Origin: Alistipes sp.
Lineage (GTDB): Bacteria; Bacteroidota; Bacteroidia; Bacteroidales; Rikenellaceae
Assembly: GCA_017558115.1 (NCBI GenBank)
Contig: JAFYWG010000009.1
Location: 1 to 50,584 of the forward strand
Length of the DNA: 50,584 nt
Direction: 5' to 3'
Of this stretch, positions 7,545 to 16,385 are shown one piece after another. Every line of letters begins with the position of its first letter. The stretch's first letter is position 1. The notes beneath the pieces are model-generated. The model saw only the letters and a list, made by a program, of their open reading frames with translations, was not told the origin of the DNA and made no database searches. A program made the position numbers and the translations under genes.

Positions 7545-9329
7545 ATGTTTCTACCAACAACAATAAAGGAGGTTGAGGCACGCGGATGGTACGAGTTGGA
7601 TGTCATCATCTTCTCGGGCGATGCCTACATCGACCACCCAGCCTTTGGCCCCGCGGTCATTGGCCGCATCCTCGAGGCTGAGGGCTACAAAGTGGCTATT
7701 GTGCCACAGCCCAACTGGAGGGATGACCTTCGCGACTTTAAGAAACTCGGCAAGCCACGCCTCTTCTTCGCCGTTACGGCAGGTGCGATGGACTCTATGG
7801 TCAACCACTACACCGCCAACCTTCGTCTGCGCTCCAACGACGCCTATACACCGGGTGGTAAGGCGGGGTTCCGTCCCGACCGCACTGTCGACACATATAC
7901 CAAGATTCTTAAGGAGTTGTACCCCCACACACCCGTTGTTGTGGGAGGTATCGAGGCCTCGTTGCGCCGTCTTACGCACTACGACTACTGGAGCGATAAG
8001 CTGCAGCGCTCGATACTCGCTACGTCGGGTGCCGACTTGTTGATATACGGCATGGGCGATAAGGTCATTCGCGATGTGGCTAAGGCTATGCGCAATGGCT
8101 TTAATATGAAGTTGTTGCGTGGTCTGCGCCAGGTGGGATTTATGGCCGATAAGGAGTATGTAGAGCGCCTATATAATGGTAAAACCATTGTGCTTAACTC
8201 TTTCGAGCAGTGTGTTACAGACAAGAAGAAGTATGGCAAGAACTTCTGCGAGATAGAGGTGTTGAGCAACATGATGAAGTGTGAGACAACGCTTGTGGAG
8301 CAGGTAGAGGATAGGTATGTCGTTATCAACCCTCCATACGAGCGCCTTACTACCGAGGAACTCGACCACTCGTTCGACCTACCATATGAGCGTGCACCAC
8401 ACCCACGATATAAGGGCAAGGGTGACATCCCCGCATGGGAGATGATTAAGCACTCGGTGAATATCCACCGCGGCTGCTTCGGTGGTTGCTCCTTCTGCAC
8501 AATCTCGGCGCATCAGGGTAAGTTTATCAGCTCACGTTCGGAGCGTTCTATCCTCAAGGAGGTGGAGCGCATCACGCAGATGGAGGACTTCAAGGGTTAC
8601 CTCTCGGATATTGGCGCACCATCAGCAAATATGTACCGCATGTCGGGCCGCAATGAGGAGCTGTGTCAGAAGTGTAAGCGCCCCTCGTGTCTACATCCGA
8701 AGCTCTGTCCCAATATGAACAACGACCACGCCCCATTGTTGGAGCTATACCGCCGTGTGCGCGAGACTAAGGGCGTGAAGCGCGCATTTATCGGTAGTGG
8801 CATACGTTATGACCTCTTTGATGAGTCGGAGTACTTCGAGACTGTGGTTAAGCACCACACCTCGGGTCGCTTAAAGGTGGCACCCGAGCACACTGAGGAC
8901 CATGTGTTAAACCTCATGCGTAAGCCCTCGTTTGCGCTGTTCGAGCGTCTTAACTCACGCTTCCACCAGATATGTCGTCGCAATGAGCTTAAGTATCAAC
9001 TTATCCCATACTTTATCTCGTCGCACCCTGGTTGTGGTGAACGCGATATGCAGGCGTTAGCATCGAAGGTGTTGGGCAAGCTAAATTTCAACCTCGAGCA
9101 GGTGCAGGATCTTACACCTACGCCCATGACGCTCTCATCGGTGATGTTCTACATGGGCGAGAACCCATATACGGGCGAGAAGGTATATGTTGCACGCTCG
9201 CAGGATGATAAGCGCAAGCAGAAGAGCTACTTCTTCGGAGGTAAGCTACCCGAGGCTCAGCCCAAGGGTAGAGGCGAGGCGCACAAGCCTCACCGAAAGG
9301 GTGGCTATCGCCCTGCCAAGAGACGATAA
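7545..9329 (+). CDS. YgiQ-family radical SAM protein
   Basis: A 594-aa protein of the YgiQ/UPF0313 family, whose reaction is not well established. The N-terminal domain (about 1-290) resembles the family's B12-binding-like fold and includes GGIEASLRRLTHYDYW. The radical SAM core follows with HRGCFGGCSFCTIS, giving cluster cysteines C311, C315 and C318. A second cysteine set follows (LCQKCKRPSCLHPKLCPNM), a family trait. The C-terminus is basic and low in complexity, as in other members. It is the last gene of the tgt operon, 29 bases after the pseudouridine synthase gene, and ends just before a strong bidirectional terminator. Confidence 0.92.
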   Translation: MFLPTTIKEVEARGWYELDVIIFSGDAYIDHPAFGPAVIGRILEAEGYKVAIVPQPNWRDDLRDFKKLGKPRLFFAVTAGAMDSMVNHYTANLRLRSNDAYTPGGKAGFRPDRTVDTYTKILKELYPHTPVVVGGIEASLRRLTHYDYWSDKLQRSILATSGADLLIYGMGDKVIRDVAKAMRNGFNMKLLRGLRQVGFMADKEYVERLYNGKTIVLNSFEQCVTDKKKYGKNFCEIEVLSNMMKCETTLVEQVEDRYVVINPPYERLTTEELDHSFDLPYERAPHPRYKGKGDIPAWEMIKHSVNIHRGCFGGCSFCTISAHQGKFISSRSERSILKEVERITQMEDFKGYLSDIGAPSANMYRMSGRNEELCQKCKRPSCLHPKLCPNMNNDHAPLLELYRRVRETKGVKRAFIGSGIRYDLFDESEYFETVVKHHTSGRLKVAPEHTEDHVLNLMRKPSFALFERLNSRFHQICRRNELKYQLIPYFISSHPGCGERDMQALASKVLGKLNFNLEQVQDLTPTPMTLSSVMFYMGENPYTGEKVYVARSQDDKRKQKSYFFGGKLPEAQPKGRGEAHKPHRKGGYRPAKRR

Positions 9330-9333
9330 TAGA

Positions 9334-9366
9334 AAAGGCTGTCACGCTTAGGAAGTGACAGCCTTT
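9334..9366. terminator. bidirectional hairpin terminator between ygiQ-like gene and kinase gene
   Basis: A 12-bp perfect stem, AAAGGCTGTCAC (9334-9345) with GTGACAGCCTTT (9355-9366), and a 9-nt loop. It carries A-rich and T-rich flanks, so it can end both convergent transcripts. Confidence 0.88.
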
Positions 9367-9384
9367 ATTGTATCTGCTACTATG

Positions 9385-10389
9385 TTAGAAGAGGTATTTG
9401 TCGGTGCGAACCTGCTCAACGAGTCTGCCTATCTCGTGCCATACCTCCTCGGCGAAGGTGGTACCCACAACCTCGATGACCTTGCCCGCGGCGATAGCAC
9501 CGATGGTGCCACATGCGCGGAGCGACAACCCCTGCGTTAGGCCATACATGAAGCCTGCGGCGTAGAAGTCGCCAGCACCCGTGGTGTCGACTCGCTTGGC
9601 GGCGGCCATAATACCCACATGAACAACCTCCTCGCCACGCTTGATAAGTGCACCTCGCATGCCAATCTTAACAACTGCCAACTCGCACATAGCACCGATG
9701 TGGTCGAGGGCCTGACGTGGGTCGCTCTCGCCAGTAAAGGCGCGCGCCTCATCCTCATTTGCAAAGAGTATATCTACGTGCTTAGCCACAATGTCACGTA
9801 GGAAGTCGCGGTTCTCCTCTACGACATTAAACGATGCCAAGTCGATAGCGACCTTGAGGCCGTGCTCCTTAGCCTGCTCGATAGTGCGGCGGATAAGGTC
9901 ATGGTCCTGAGCTAAGTAGCCCTCGATATAGAGGCAGTCGTAGCTATCGAAGATGGTGCCGTCAATATCTTCGGCCTGCAGGTCGGCAGCGGCTCCCAAG
10001 TGGGTGACAAAGGTGCGCTCGCCATCTTTCGATACCAGTGCCACGCACTTACCCGAGCGGTGCTCGGAGCGTAGCATAAAGGGCTCGATGCCGATGTTGC
10101 GTAGTGCCTGCTCGTAGAACTCACCCGTGGTATCCTGGCCAACCTTACCAATAAAGCCGACGTTGCAGCCGAGGCGTGCCATGGCGCGCACAGCATTTGC
10201 TGCAGAGCCTCCCAGCGAGAGTGAGTAGGGGCAGCCAGCAACGCTCTTCGAAATAGCGGTTTGCAGCTGGTTGTCCACAAGGCTCATAGAGCCCTTAGCG
10301 AGCTGGTACTCCTCCAATACGTTGTCGTTAGATAGGGTGACAAGCATGTCCGTGAGGGCGTTACCTATGCCAATAATATTACGTATCAT
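9385..10389 (-). CDS. PfkB-family sugar/nucleoside kinase, adenosine kinase-like
   Basis: A 334-aa ribokinase-fold kinase. It has the N-terminal GIGNALTDM strand, the di-glycine substrate motif (LSLGGSAANAVRAMARLG) and the C-terminal signature RVDTTGAGDFYAAGF with the catalytic aspartate and anion hole. Such enzymes phosphorylate a sugar or nucleoside hydroxyl with ATP. Sequences of this sort in Bacteroidota are usually annotated as adenosine kinase or a PfkB carbohydrate kinase; the actual substrate cannot be read from the sequence. It is a single gene with its own -7 element upstream and a shared terminator downstream. Confidence 0.9.
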   Translation of the reverse strand: MIRNIIGIGNALTDMLVTLSNDNVLEEYQLAKGSMSLVDNQLQTAISKSVAGCPYSLSLGGSAANAVRAMARLGCNVGFIGKVGQDTTGEFYEQALRNIGIEPFMLRSEHRSGKCVALVSKDGERTFVTHLGAAADLQAEDIDGTIFDSYDCLYIEGYLAQDHDLIRRTIEQAKEHGLKVAIDLASFNVVEENRDFLRDIVAKHVDILFANEDEARAFTGESDPRQALDHIGAMCELAVVKIGMRGALIKRGEEVVHVGIMAAAKRVDTTGAGDFYAAGFMYGLTQGLSLRACGTIGAIAAGKVIEVVGTTFAEEVWHEIGRLVEQVRTDKYLF

Positions 10390-10417
10390 GGGTTAATATA
10401 ATATTTTCGATTCACCA

Positions 10418-10425
10418 CAAAGGTA
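10418..10425 (-). promoter_or_regulatory. -7 promoter element for the PfkB-family kinase gene
   Basis: On the minus strand TACCTTTG lies about 29 bases before the kinase ATG, matching the Bacteroidota -7 consensus. No TTG is found at the normal -33 distance, so the call rests on the -7 element alone. Confidence 0.55.
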
Positions 10426-10460
10426 CTAATTTTTCGGGGATATGGTAGTGCCGTAGCCAC

Positions 10461-10495
10461 AAAAAAAAGTTGAGTCCACTTTTGCGGACTCAACT
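10461..10495 (-). terminator. intrinsic terminator of the PpiD-like gene
   Basis: A 10-bp stem, AGTTGAGTCC (10468-10477) with GGACTCAACT (10486-10495), and an 8-nt loop. On the minus strand it is followed by a run of eight T residues, 24 bases past the PpiD-like stop codon. Confidence 0.9.
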
Positions 10496-10518
10496 CTCTA
10501 TCTGGATGGTGTTGTAGA

Positions 10519-12498
10519 CTACAACTCGCCAGCGCCACGGTTGTCAATAACCTTTACGCACTCCATCATATAATCGTTGAAGTTGCGTGTTGTCTCAGCC
10601 TTAACAGCCTCGTTCATCATCTTGCGCTTAGCCTCAACATCAGCATTTACAACAGCGTCGTTGTTGTTGATCTTGTCAACTACGAAGAGGTAAACACCTG
10701 AGTTACCCTTAACAACTACGGGCTGGTTACCCTCAGTGTAGATGCGAGAGATAGCAGCTGCAACCGCGGGCTCGTATGTGCCATCAACAAACTCAGTGTT
10801 GAATGTCACGCCCTCGAACTTGCCGCTCTTAACCTTCTCATCTGTAGAGTTCATAGTGAGGGTCTCCTTAGCAGCCTTGAACTTCTTCTCGTTCTCAACA
10901 GAGCGCTTAATCATAGACTCGTTCTTAGCCATATACTGCTCGTTGTCGATCTTAGTGATCATAGCAACGTAAGCTACGTTCTTAGATGTCCAGCTCTTCT
11001 TCTCGCCAACCTCTGCATCGTATGCCCAAACAGCGATGTTGCGTGAATCCTCGATGCCAGTAACTGAAGGACGTGCCATGCCAGGATCTGCGCTACGTAC
11101 TACTGTTGTAGGCATAGCGAACATGCCGATCTCCTGAACTGCTGCAGTGAATGACTCGGGTGTGTTACCACACTCCTTCATGAGCTTGTCAGCCTTAGTT
11201 GTGATCTCAGTGTATGTCTCGGGGCTTGCAACAACTGCGTAGTTTACGTTTGCAGTGATTACGAAGTCAGCATTCTTGCCAAGCTCAGTAACAACAACAG
11301 CTGCGGGCTGGTTGTCGAATACGTATGTGAAGATGTCACCAACCTTAACGTTGAGGAGCTTCTCAGCACCACGCTCGTTGAGGTCTACCATATTTACGGT
11401 CTTCGTAGTAGCGTTTGCACCTGCCTCAAGCTCTGTAAGGTTACCATTTACAGCCTCGATGTCTGCAACAAGAGCCTCAGCCTCAGCGTTAGTCTCAGTT
11501 GTGATAACGTTGAATGTGTAGCTCTCAGGAGCGTTAACCTTAGCAACGAGGTACTTAGCAGTCCAAACATTGTTGTTGAGAATAGGACCATAGCTCTTCT
11601 CTGCGTTGAGGGCCTTGACCTCCTCCTCGCTCAATGAGCTCAATGCAACATAGTTCTCAATCTTGCCGTTTACGTTGCGAACAGCGTTCTTGATAGCCTT
11701 AGTGTCGTTAGCTGCTACAGCCTCCTTAGCCTTTAGGTCAGCATCCATAATTGCAGCCTCTGCATTTGCCTCGTCAGCAGCGCTGGGCTCGATGTTGAAG
11801 CGAACGTATGAGAGGGTGCGTGCGCCGTAGTTGTGGTTCTCTACGCGGTGAGCGTTGTAGTAAGCCTCGATCTCAGCCTCTGTAGCTGCTTCGCACTCGA
11901 TAGCGCTGAAGGGCAACATTACGTAGTGACCATCGAAAGAGAGGTTCTCGTTGCGAAGTGCCTCCTCTACCTCGAGCTTGTTGGTGTACTTACCTGCAGT
12001 GTATGCAGCAGCTGCCTTCTGTGTTGCAACCATAGGCGCGAAGTTGCCACTGTACATGCCATACTTCATGTAGTTCCAGTTAGCGTCGATCTCCTTCTTA
12101 AGATCTGCTGTAGACATAGCGCTTGCGCCAGGAGTTGTTGCGATGTAGTTCTCAGCATATGAGTGGAGAAGTGTCTCCTCGTCAGATGCTACGAAGCCCA
12201 TACCTGCAGCCTCGTATGCTGGGTTGAGGTACTCGTTGAACAAGATCTGCTGATAGATGTAAGCAGCGTTCTGGTCGGGAGCCATGCCCTCTACACCATA
12301 CTTCTGAGTGTAGGTGTAGTAATCCTGCTGGTCGATTGTCTTGTTGCCAATCTTAAGAACTGTCTCGTTCTTGTTTTCCTGGTTGTCGCTACCCATCTTA
12401 GGGAGTATGTCACCAAGAACAAATGCCAAAAGTACAACTGCAATACCCACTGAGAGTACAATGCCGTACTTGGTTCTTAATGTGTTTAGTGAAGCCAT
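10519..12498 (-). CDS. PpiD/SurA-like membrane-anchored periplasmic chaperone
   Basis: A 659-aa protein. A short cytosolic N-terminus (MASLNTLRTKYG) precedes a membrane helix (about residues 12-31) and a large periplasmic region that opens with a SurA N-terminal-like helical segment (KIGNKTIDQQDYYTYTQ). This is the PpiD architecture: an anchored foldase that assists outer-membrane protein folding. The region where a parvulin domain is expected (about 230-430) is Ala/Glu/Asn-rich and lacks recognisable parvulin motifs, so isomerase activity is doubtful. The gene follows a CorC-like gene, but an upstream TACCTTTG promoter and a dedicated terminator indicate separate transcription. Confidence 0.8.
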   Translation of the reverse strand: MASLNTLRTKYGIVLSVGIAVVLLAFVLGDILPKMGSDNQENKNETVLKIGNKTIDQQDYYTYTQKYGVEGMAPDQNAAYIYQQILFNEYLNPAYEAAGMGFVASDEETLLHSYAENYIATTPGASAMSTADLKKEIDANWNYMKYGMYSGNFAPMVATQKAAAAYTAGKYTNKLEVEEALRNENLSFDGHYVMLPFSAIECEAATEAEIEAYYNAHRVENHNYGARTLSYVRFNIEPSAADEANAEAAIMDADLKAKEAVAANDTKAIKNAVRNVNGKIENYVALSSLSEEEVKALNAEKSYGPILNNNVWTAKYLVAKVNAPESYTFNVITTETNAEAEALVADIEAVNGNLTELEAGANATTKTVNMVDLNERGAEKLLNVKVGDIFTYVFDNQPAAVVVTELGKNADFVITANVNYAVVASPETYTEITTKADKLMKECGNTPESFTAAVQEIGMFAMPTTVVRSADPGMARPSVTGIEDSRNIAVWAYDAEVGEKKSWTSKNVAYVAMITKIDNEQYMAKNESMIKRSVENEKKFKAAKETLTMNSTDEKVKSGKFEGVTFNTEFVDGTYEPAVAAAISRIYTEGNQPVVVKGNSGVYLFVVDKINNNDAVVNADVEAKRKMMNEAVKAETTRNFNDYMMECVKVIDNRGAGEL

Positions 12499-12537
12499 AA
12501 TTTTATGTTTTTATTGTTAATAATCCGTTTAAGCCTC

Positions 12538-12564
12538 CAAAGGTAGTAATTTTTTATTAAACAA
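12538..12564 (-). promoter_or_regulatory. promoter of the PpiD-like gene
   Basis: On the minus strand TTG (12564-12562), a 16-nt spacer and TACCTTTG (12545-12538) lie about 40 bases before the start codon. The spacer is slightly short for the Bacteroidota consensus. Confidence 0.6.
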
Positions 12565-12659
12565 CGATAAATATGAGCGAAAATTTACACTTGGCTCATA
12601 TTATATCTGTTAAGCTATCTGCTACCTAATTAGAGAAATAGCTAATAATAGTTTTATTG

Positions 12660-13898
12660 CTATTTGTTTATACGCACGCTCACAACATCCAATCGCGATT
12701 GTTTGCGGCTTACGATCTTGATGCAGAACTTTTCGTTGCACATCTGCTCACCCTCGAGCGGAATGCCTCCATGCTCAGCGATGATGTAGCCTGCCAAGGT
12801 GTCGTACTCGTCGCTCTCAGGGATGTCGAGGTTGTATGTCTCGTTGAGGTATTCCACCTCGTGACGCGCCGAGAATAGCCATTCATTATCAGCGAGTTGG
12901 CGCTCGATAAGCTCCTGGACATCGTGCTCATCCTCAATCTCACCGAAGATCTGCTCCAATACATCCTCCAACGATATGATACCCGCTGTGCCACCAAACT
13001 CGTCAATCACTACAGCGATGCTCGCACGACGCTTAGTGAAGGTCTCGAGCATGTCCTGTAGGGGCATGGTTTCGGCAACGTAGATGGTCTTGATGATGAT
13101 GTCTGATATGGCCTTTGGCTGCTCGAAGAGGCTCTTTGAGTTGACATAGCCGATGATGTTGTCGATGGTGTCGTGCCATACGAAGATGCGCGAGAACTTT
13201 GTCTCGACGAAGCGCGCCGTAAGCTCCTCGATGGTCGTAGACTCAAGGTCGACAGCCTCCACATCTACGCGCTGCACCATGCAGTCGCGGACACGTAGGT
13301 CGGCAAAGTCCAAGGCGTTCTGAAACAGACGTATATCCTCCTCCTCTTCGTCGTTTACCTCCACATTTTCATCCTCCACAAGCGACGCTAAGTCGTCGCG
13401 GTTAAACTCAGTGGGCTCCTCGCGCTGCTCGATGCGGCGGCCCGTAAGGCGAATCAAACCATGTGATATAAGCGTCGAGAATAGGGTGACGGGGTATAGT
13501 AGTATATAGAAGAGGTAGATGATGGGCGAGAGCACCGAGTAGTAGAAGTTGGGGTTGCGTCTAACTACCGACTTGGGGATATACTCGCCAATAAACAGAA
13601 TGATAATCGTAGATATAATAGTTTGAGAGAGAGGGTCCTCCAAGCCAAACCATGTCTCGATGAGCAGGGCCATCGACATAGAGTAGATGACAAGAGCTAT
13701 GTTGTTACCCACGAGTATGGTGGTGATATAGTTGCCCGATTTGCGGGCAAAAATATCGGCGATGTAGTTAAACATCGGGTTCTGCTTTCTATCTATCTCT
13801 TCGCGCAGACGATTACGCCCGAGGAAGGCGATCTCCATCCCCGAGAAGAATGCCGAGAGTAGTAACATCACGGCTATTATAATCACTGTGCTCCACAT
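12660..13898 (-). CDS. CNNM/CBS-domain CorC-HlyC family membrane protein
   Basis: A 412-aa protein with an N-terminal CNNM (DUF21) membrane domain of three to four helices (MWSTVIIIAVMLLLSAFFSG onward), a pair of CBS domains (about 205-325, with IAVVIDEFGGTAGIISLEDV) and a C-terminal CorC/HlyC-type domain. Proteins of this family are implicated in magnesium or cobalt efflux; 'hemolysin' in older annotations is historical. It lies downstream of lptC on the same strand with a 48-base gap, in an order (coaX, barrel, TPR, lptC, corC-like, ppiD-like) that I recognise from other Bacteroidota. A role in envelope biogenesis is inferred from position only. Confidence 0.9.
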   Translation of the reverse strand: MWSTVIIIAVMLLLSAFFSGMEIAFLGRNRLREEIDRKQNPMFNYIADIFARKSGNYITTILVGNNIALVIYSMSMALLIETWFGLEDPLSQTIISTIIILFIGEYIPKSVVRRNPNFYYSVLSPIIYLFYILLYPVTLFSTLISHGLIRLTGRRIEQREEPTEFNRDDLASLVEDENVEVNDEEEEDIRLFQNALDFADLRVRDCMVQRVDVEAVDLESTTIEELTARFVETKFSRIFVWHDTIDNIIGYVNSKSLFEQPKAISDIIIKTIYVAETMPLQDMLETFTKRRASIAVVIDEFGGTAGIISLEDVLEQIFGEIEDEHDVQELIERQLADNEWLFSARHEVEYLNETYNLDIPESDEYDTLAGYIIAEHGGIPLEGEQMCNEKFCIKIVSRKQSRLDVVSVRINK

Positions 13899-13946
13899 AG
13901 GTAGTGCCTCTATACTATTATTATATATTGCCCCGAGGGGGCTTTT

Positions 13947-14951
13947 TTACTCTCGCTTTGGTAGTTCCTTAGCTCCTTTGTTGAATCTCGACGCATCCAT
14001 AACACTGCCGTTCAGGTTTGCTGCATCATTGGCAGTGGATGATAGGTCGCTATTCTTCAACTGGCTGTTCTTATTCGTAGGCTTTGTGCCCAACTTGCCA
14101 TCGCCAGCCTGACCCTTGCCACCTGGAGGTGTCTGAGGGGGACGTGCGCCGTTGACTGTGGGTGGTGCGCCTATCGCTCGATTATCCTTAGTGGGGTCGA
14201 TACGCTTAATGTTTTCGCCTCCCACCGTATTTCTCTTTTTGTCGCCGTTGGGCTTGCTGCCGTTGGGCTTGTCTGCACCCTTCTTATCAGTGTTGCCACC
14301 CTTTTTATCCTCCGCCTCGTGCTTCTTATTCTCCTTCTCGAGCTCCTCCTCTGTAGGCTGACTCATGTCGAACTCCATCTCGGAGCTATACTTACGGAAG
14401 TGGATGTTTTTAAGGTCCTCATCGGCATCGAAGCCTACGCCGAAGTGCCAGCCGTCGGGCTGCAGAATCTTGGTGTCAACGTTTGAGTATATCTTCTTGG
14501 TTGTAGCGTTCCAAAAGAGCTGCTGCGTGTAGATCTCGGTGTGGCCCGTTACTGTCGTGTCGCCATCCTTGCGATTGTTCTTGATGATGGTGACGTTACC
14601 CTTGGCCTCCCACAGTCGCTGATTCTCGTAGTAGATAGCGTAGTTCGCTGTGATTGTGGCATCTACGAGGTTTGTGGAGTCCTGGGTGTAGGTTGTCATC
14701 TTAATGCCTCGGCGAAACTCCTGATAGGGGTTCGTGGCCATGCTGTATCCCTCCATGAGGGGTGTGACAAAGGTGTAGGAGCGTCTGCCGTTCTCCATCA
14801 TGGTGATGGTGCGGTTTTCGCTCGACTCTGTCATTAGCGTCTCATAGTCAAATTGTGTAGCCTCGGGCTTCTTGCTACATGAGAATAGCAATGTAGCACT
14901 CCCCAGCGCGGAGAGTGCTATCACTGCGTATCGTCTCAAAATATGGTGCAT
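13947..14951 (-). CDS. lptC: LptC-like lipoprotein with a long low-complexity C-terminal tail
   Basis: A 334-aa protein with a lipoprotein signal (LLFSC, cysteine at residue 25). An LptC/OstA-like beta domain (about 35-195) contains YEN, RLWEAKGNV and TEIYTQQLFW, typical of the LPS-bridge fold. LptC receives lipopolysaccharide from the LptFG permease and passes it to LptA. Bacteroidota LptC proteins usually end near residue 200. Here about 130 further residues, rich in Lys, Gly, Asn, Pro and Asp, follow with no recognisable domain. It lies between a TPR protein gene (22 bases upstream) and a CorC-like gene. The family call is firm; the tail's function is unknown. Confidence 0.85.
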   Translation of the reverse strand: MHHILRRYAVIALSALGSATLLFSCSKKPEATQFDYETLMTESSENRTITMMENGRRSYTFVTPLMEGYSMATNPYQEFRRGIKMTTYTQDSTNLVDATITANYAIYYENQRLWEAKGNVTIIKNNRKDGDTTVTGHTEIYTQQLFWNATTKKIYSNVDTKILQPDGWHFGVGFDADEDLKNIHFRKYSSEMEFDMSQPTEEELEKENKKHEAEDKKGGNTDKKGADKPNGSKPNGDKKRNTVGGENIKRIDPTKDNRAIGAPPTVNGARPPQTPPGGKGQAGDGKLGTKPTNKNSQLKNSDLSSTANDAANLNGSVMDASRFNKGAKELPKRE

Positions 14952-14973
14952 AAATCGCTTAGAGCACCAATTA

Positions 14974-16320
14974 TTAGCGGTAACGTACTGTTGTTACCTG
15001 ACCTGCTGCATAGCCGCAGAGGATAGTGTAGCGATCGCCAGCAGTAAGCTCAGCGAAGAAGCATGACTCCTGTACGGGGAATGCTGCGCGGTAGGCGTTC
15101 ATCATCTGCTGTGCAGCCTTCTGTACCTCGGGCTCGTCCTTGAGGAGGCTAACAGCCTGTGACATAGAATCGTATGCTGCCCAGTAAACAGTTGTGCCAC
15201 CAACCTTATCCTCAGGACATGTGCTTGCTGCGTAGCACTGACCAAGGATGAAGTAAGCATAACCATTCTCGGGGTTGATAGAGCGAAGCTCACGTGCTGC
15301 CTCAACAGCTGCAGAGTAGTTGTGCTTGCTGATCTCGATAAGAGCGATCTGAACGTAGAGAGGCTCCTTCTTTGCGGGATCTGCCTCTACTGCAAGTGCC
15401 TCGCGGAGATACTTCAACGCCTTGTCGTTCTCGCCACGATTCTTGAAGCCCTGAGCAAGGAACAACGCTGTCTCTGACGATGGCTTAATAGTGTAGTACT
15501 TCTCGGTGCTTGCGAAGAAGAAGTCGCTAGTACACTGTGCACGTGACATCAAAGCAACAGCCTGAGAGAGGAGTGCCTCGTTGTCGGGGTCGTTAGCGAG
15601 CTTCTGGCTGAACAATGCCTCAAGGTTCTCGCAGCTTGCAGCACCACTGGTACCGAAGCTTGTCTCGAACATATCGCGATACTGCTCATCCTCTGCTGAA
15701 ACCTCTGCGAAGAGGGGTGAGAGACGCTCGTACTCAGTCAAGATCATATCGCTGGTTACGTTATCATCATACTCGTAGTCCTCACAGAGATACTTGAAGT
15801 AGCTTGCTGCGATGTCGAGGTGAACCTTGCCGCTCTCGATACCTGCGTCAACTGCATCCTTCAAACCTGAACGCAACAAGGGACGGTCAGTAGTGCAATA
15901 GCGGAGCATATCACGTGCCTTCATATCGAGGATATAGTCCTTACCATTCTTTGAGTGGTCACCGAAGTAGATGACACGCTGGTCGTAGATGTACAAGATA
16001 GAGTCGATATAAACCTTACGCTCCTCAACGCTGCGTGCGCGCTGAACCTTATTCTTGTAGATGGTCACACCACGTGCAAATGTCTGCTGTGATGCTGCGG
16101 GGCAGTTGTTCAAAAGCTGCTGGAAGTACTCTGTAGCGAGCTTGAAATCCTTAGCGTCAATAGCCTCCTTGAGGTAGTTACTTGCGCTAACGTTCTCCTT
16201 GCGCTCTTCAACTGTCTCGCCCCACTTACCGAAGGCCTTGTCGTCGCTGAAATCCTGTGCTGAAGCCGAGAAACCCATAAAGAGCGCCGCTGCAGCCAAA
16301 ATAACTTTTACACTTTTCAT
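14974..16320 (-). CDS. periplasmic tetratricopeptide-repeat protein
   Basis: A 448-aa protein with a Sec signal peptide (MKSVKVILAAAALFMGFSAS, cleavage probably after SAQ). Helical repeats become clear in the C-terminal half, for example GFKNRGENDKALKYLREAL and AYFILGQCYAAS. TPR arrays bind protein partners, so a scaffold in the periplasm is plausible, but no specific function can be assigned. Its codon choice and lack of a nearby TAnnTTTG element suggest a well-expressed gene transcribed with the outer-membrane barrel gene upstream (65-base gap) and lptC downstream. Confidence 0.82.
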   Translation of the reverse strand: MKSVKVILAAAALFMGFSASAQDFSDDKAFGKWGETVEERKENVSASNYLKEAIDAKDFKLATEYFQQLLNNCPAASQQTFARGVTIYKNKVQRARSVEERKVYIDSILYIYDQRVIYFGDHSKNGKDYILDMKARDMLRYCTTDRPLLRSGLKDAVDAGIESGKVHLDIAASYFKYLCEDYEYDDNVTSDMILTEYERLSPLFAEVSAEDEQYRDMFETSFGTSGAASCENLEALFSQKLANDPDNEALLSQAVALMSRAQCTSDFFFASTEKYYTIKPSSETALFLAQGFKNRGENDKALKYLREALAVEADPAKKEPLYVQIALIEISKHNYSAAVEAARELRSINPENGYAYFILGQCYAASTCPEDKVGGTTVYWAAYDSMSQAVSLLKDEPEVQKAAQQMMNAYRAAFPVQESCFFAELTAGDRYTILCGYAAGQVTTVRYR

Positions 16321-16385
16321 AAATTTGGTTTTTTATTGTATTTGTTTCTGTATTTTATTCTAAGTCAGTGTTGTAGCTCCGTCTG

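Noticed and set aside
12571-12601. Terminator hairpin ATATGAGC/GCTCATAT after the CorC-like gene
   Set aside because: Weak AT-rich 8-bp stem with a 15-nt loop and no clear T-run; may be real but not supportable.
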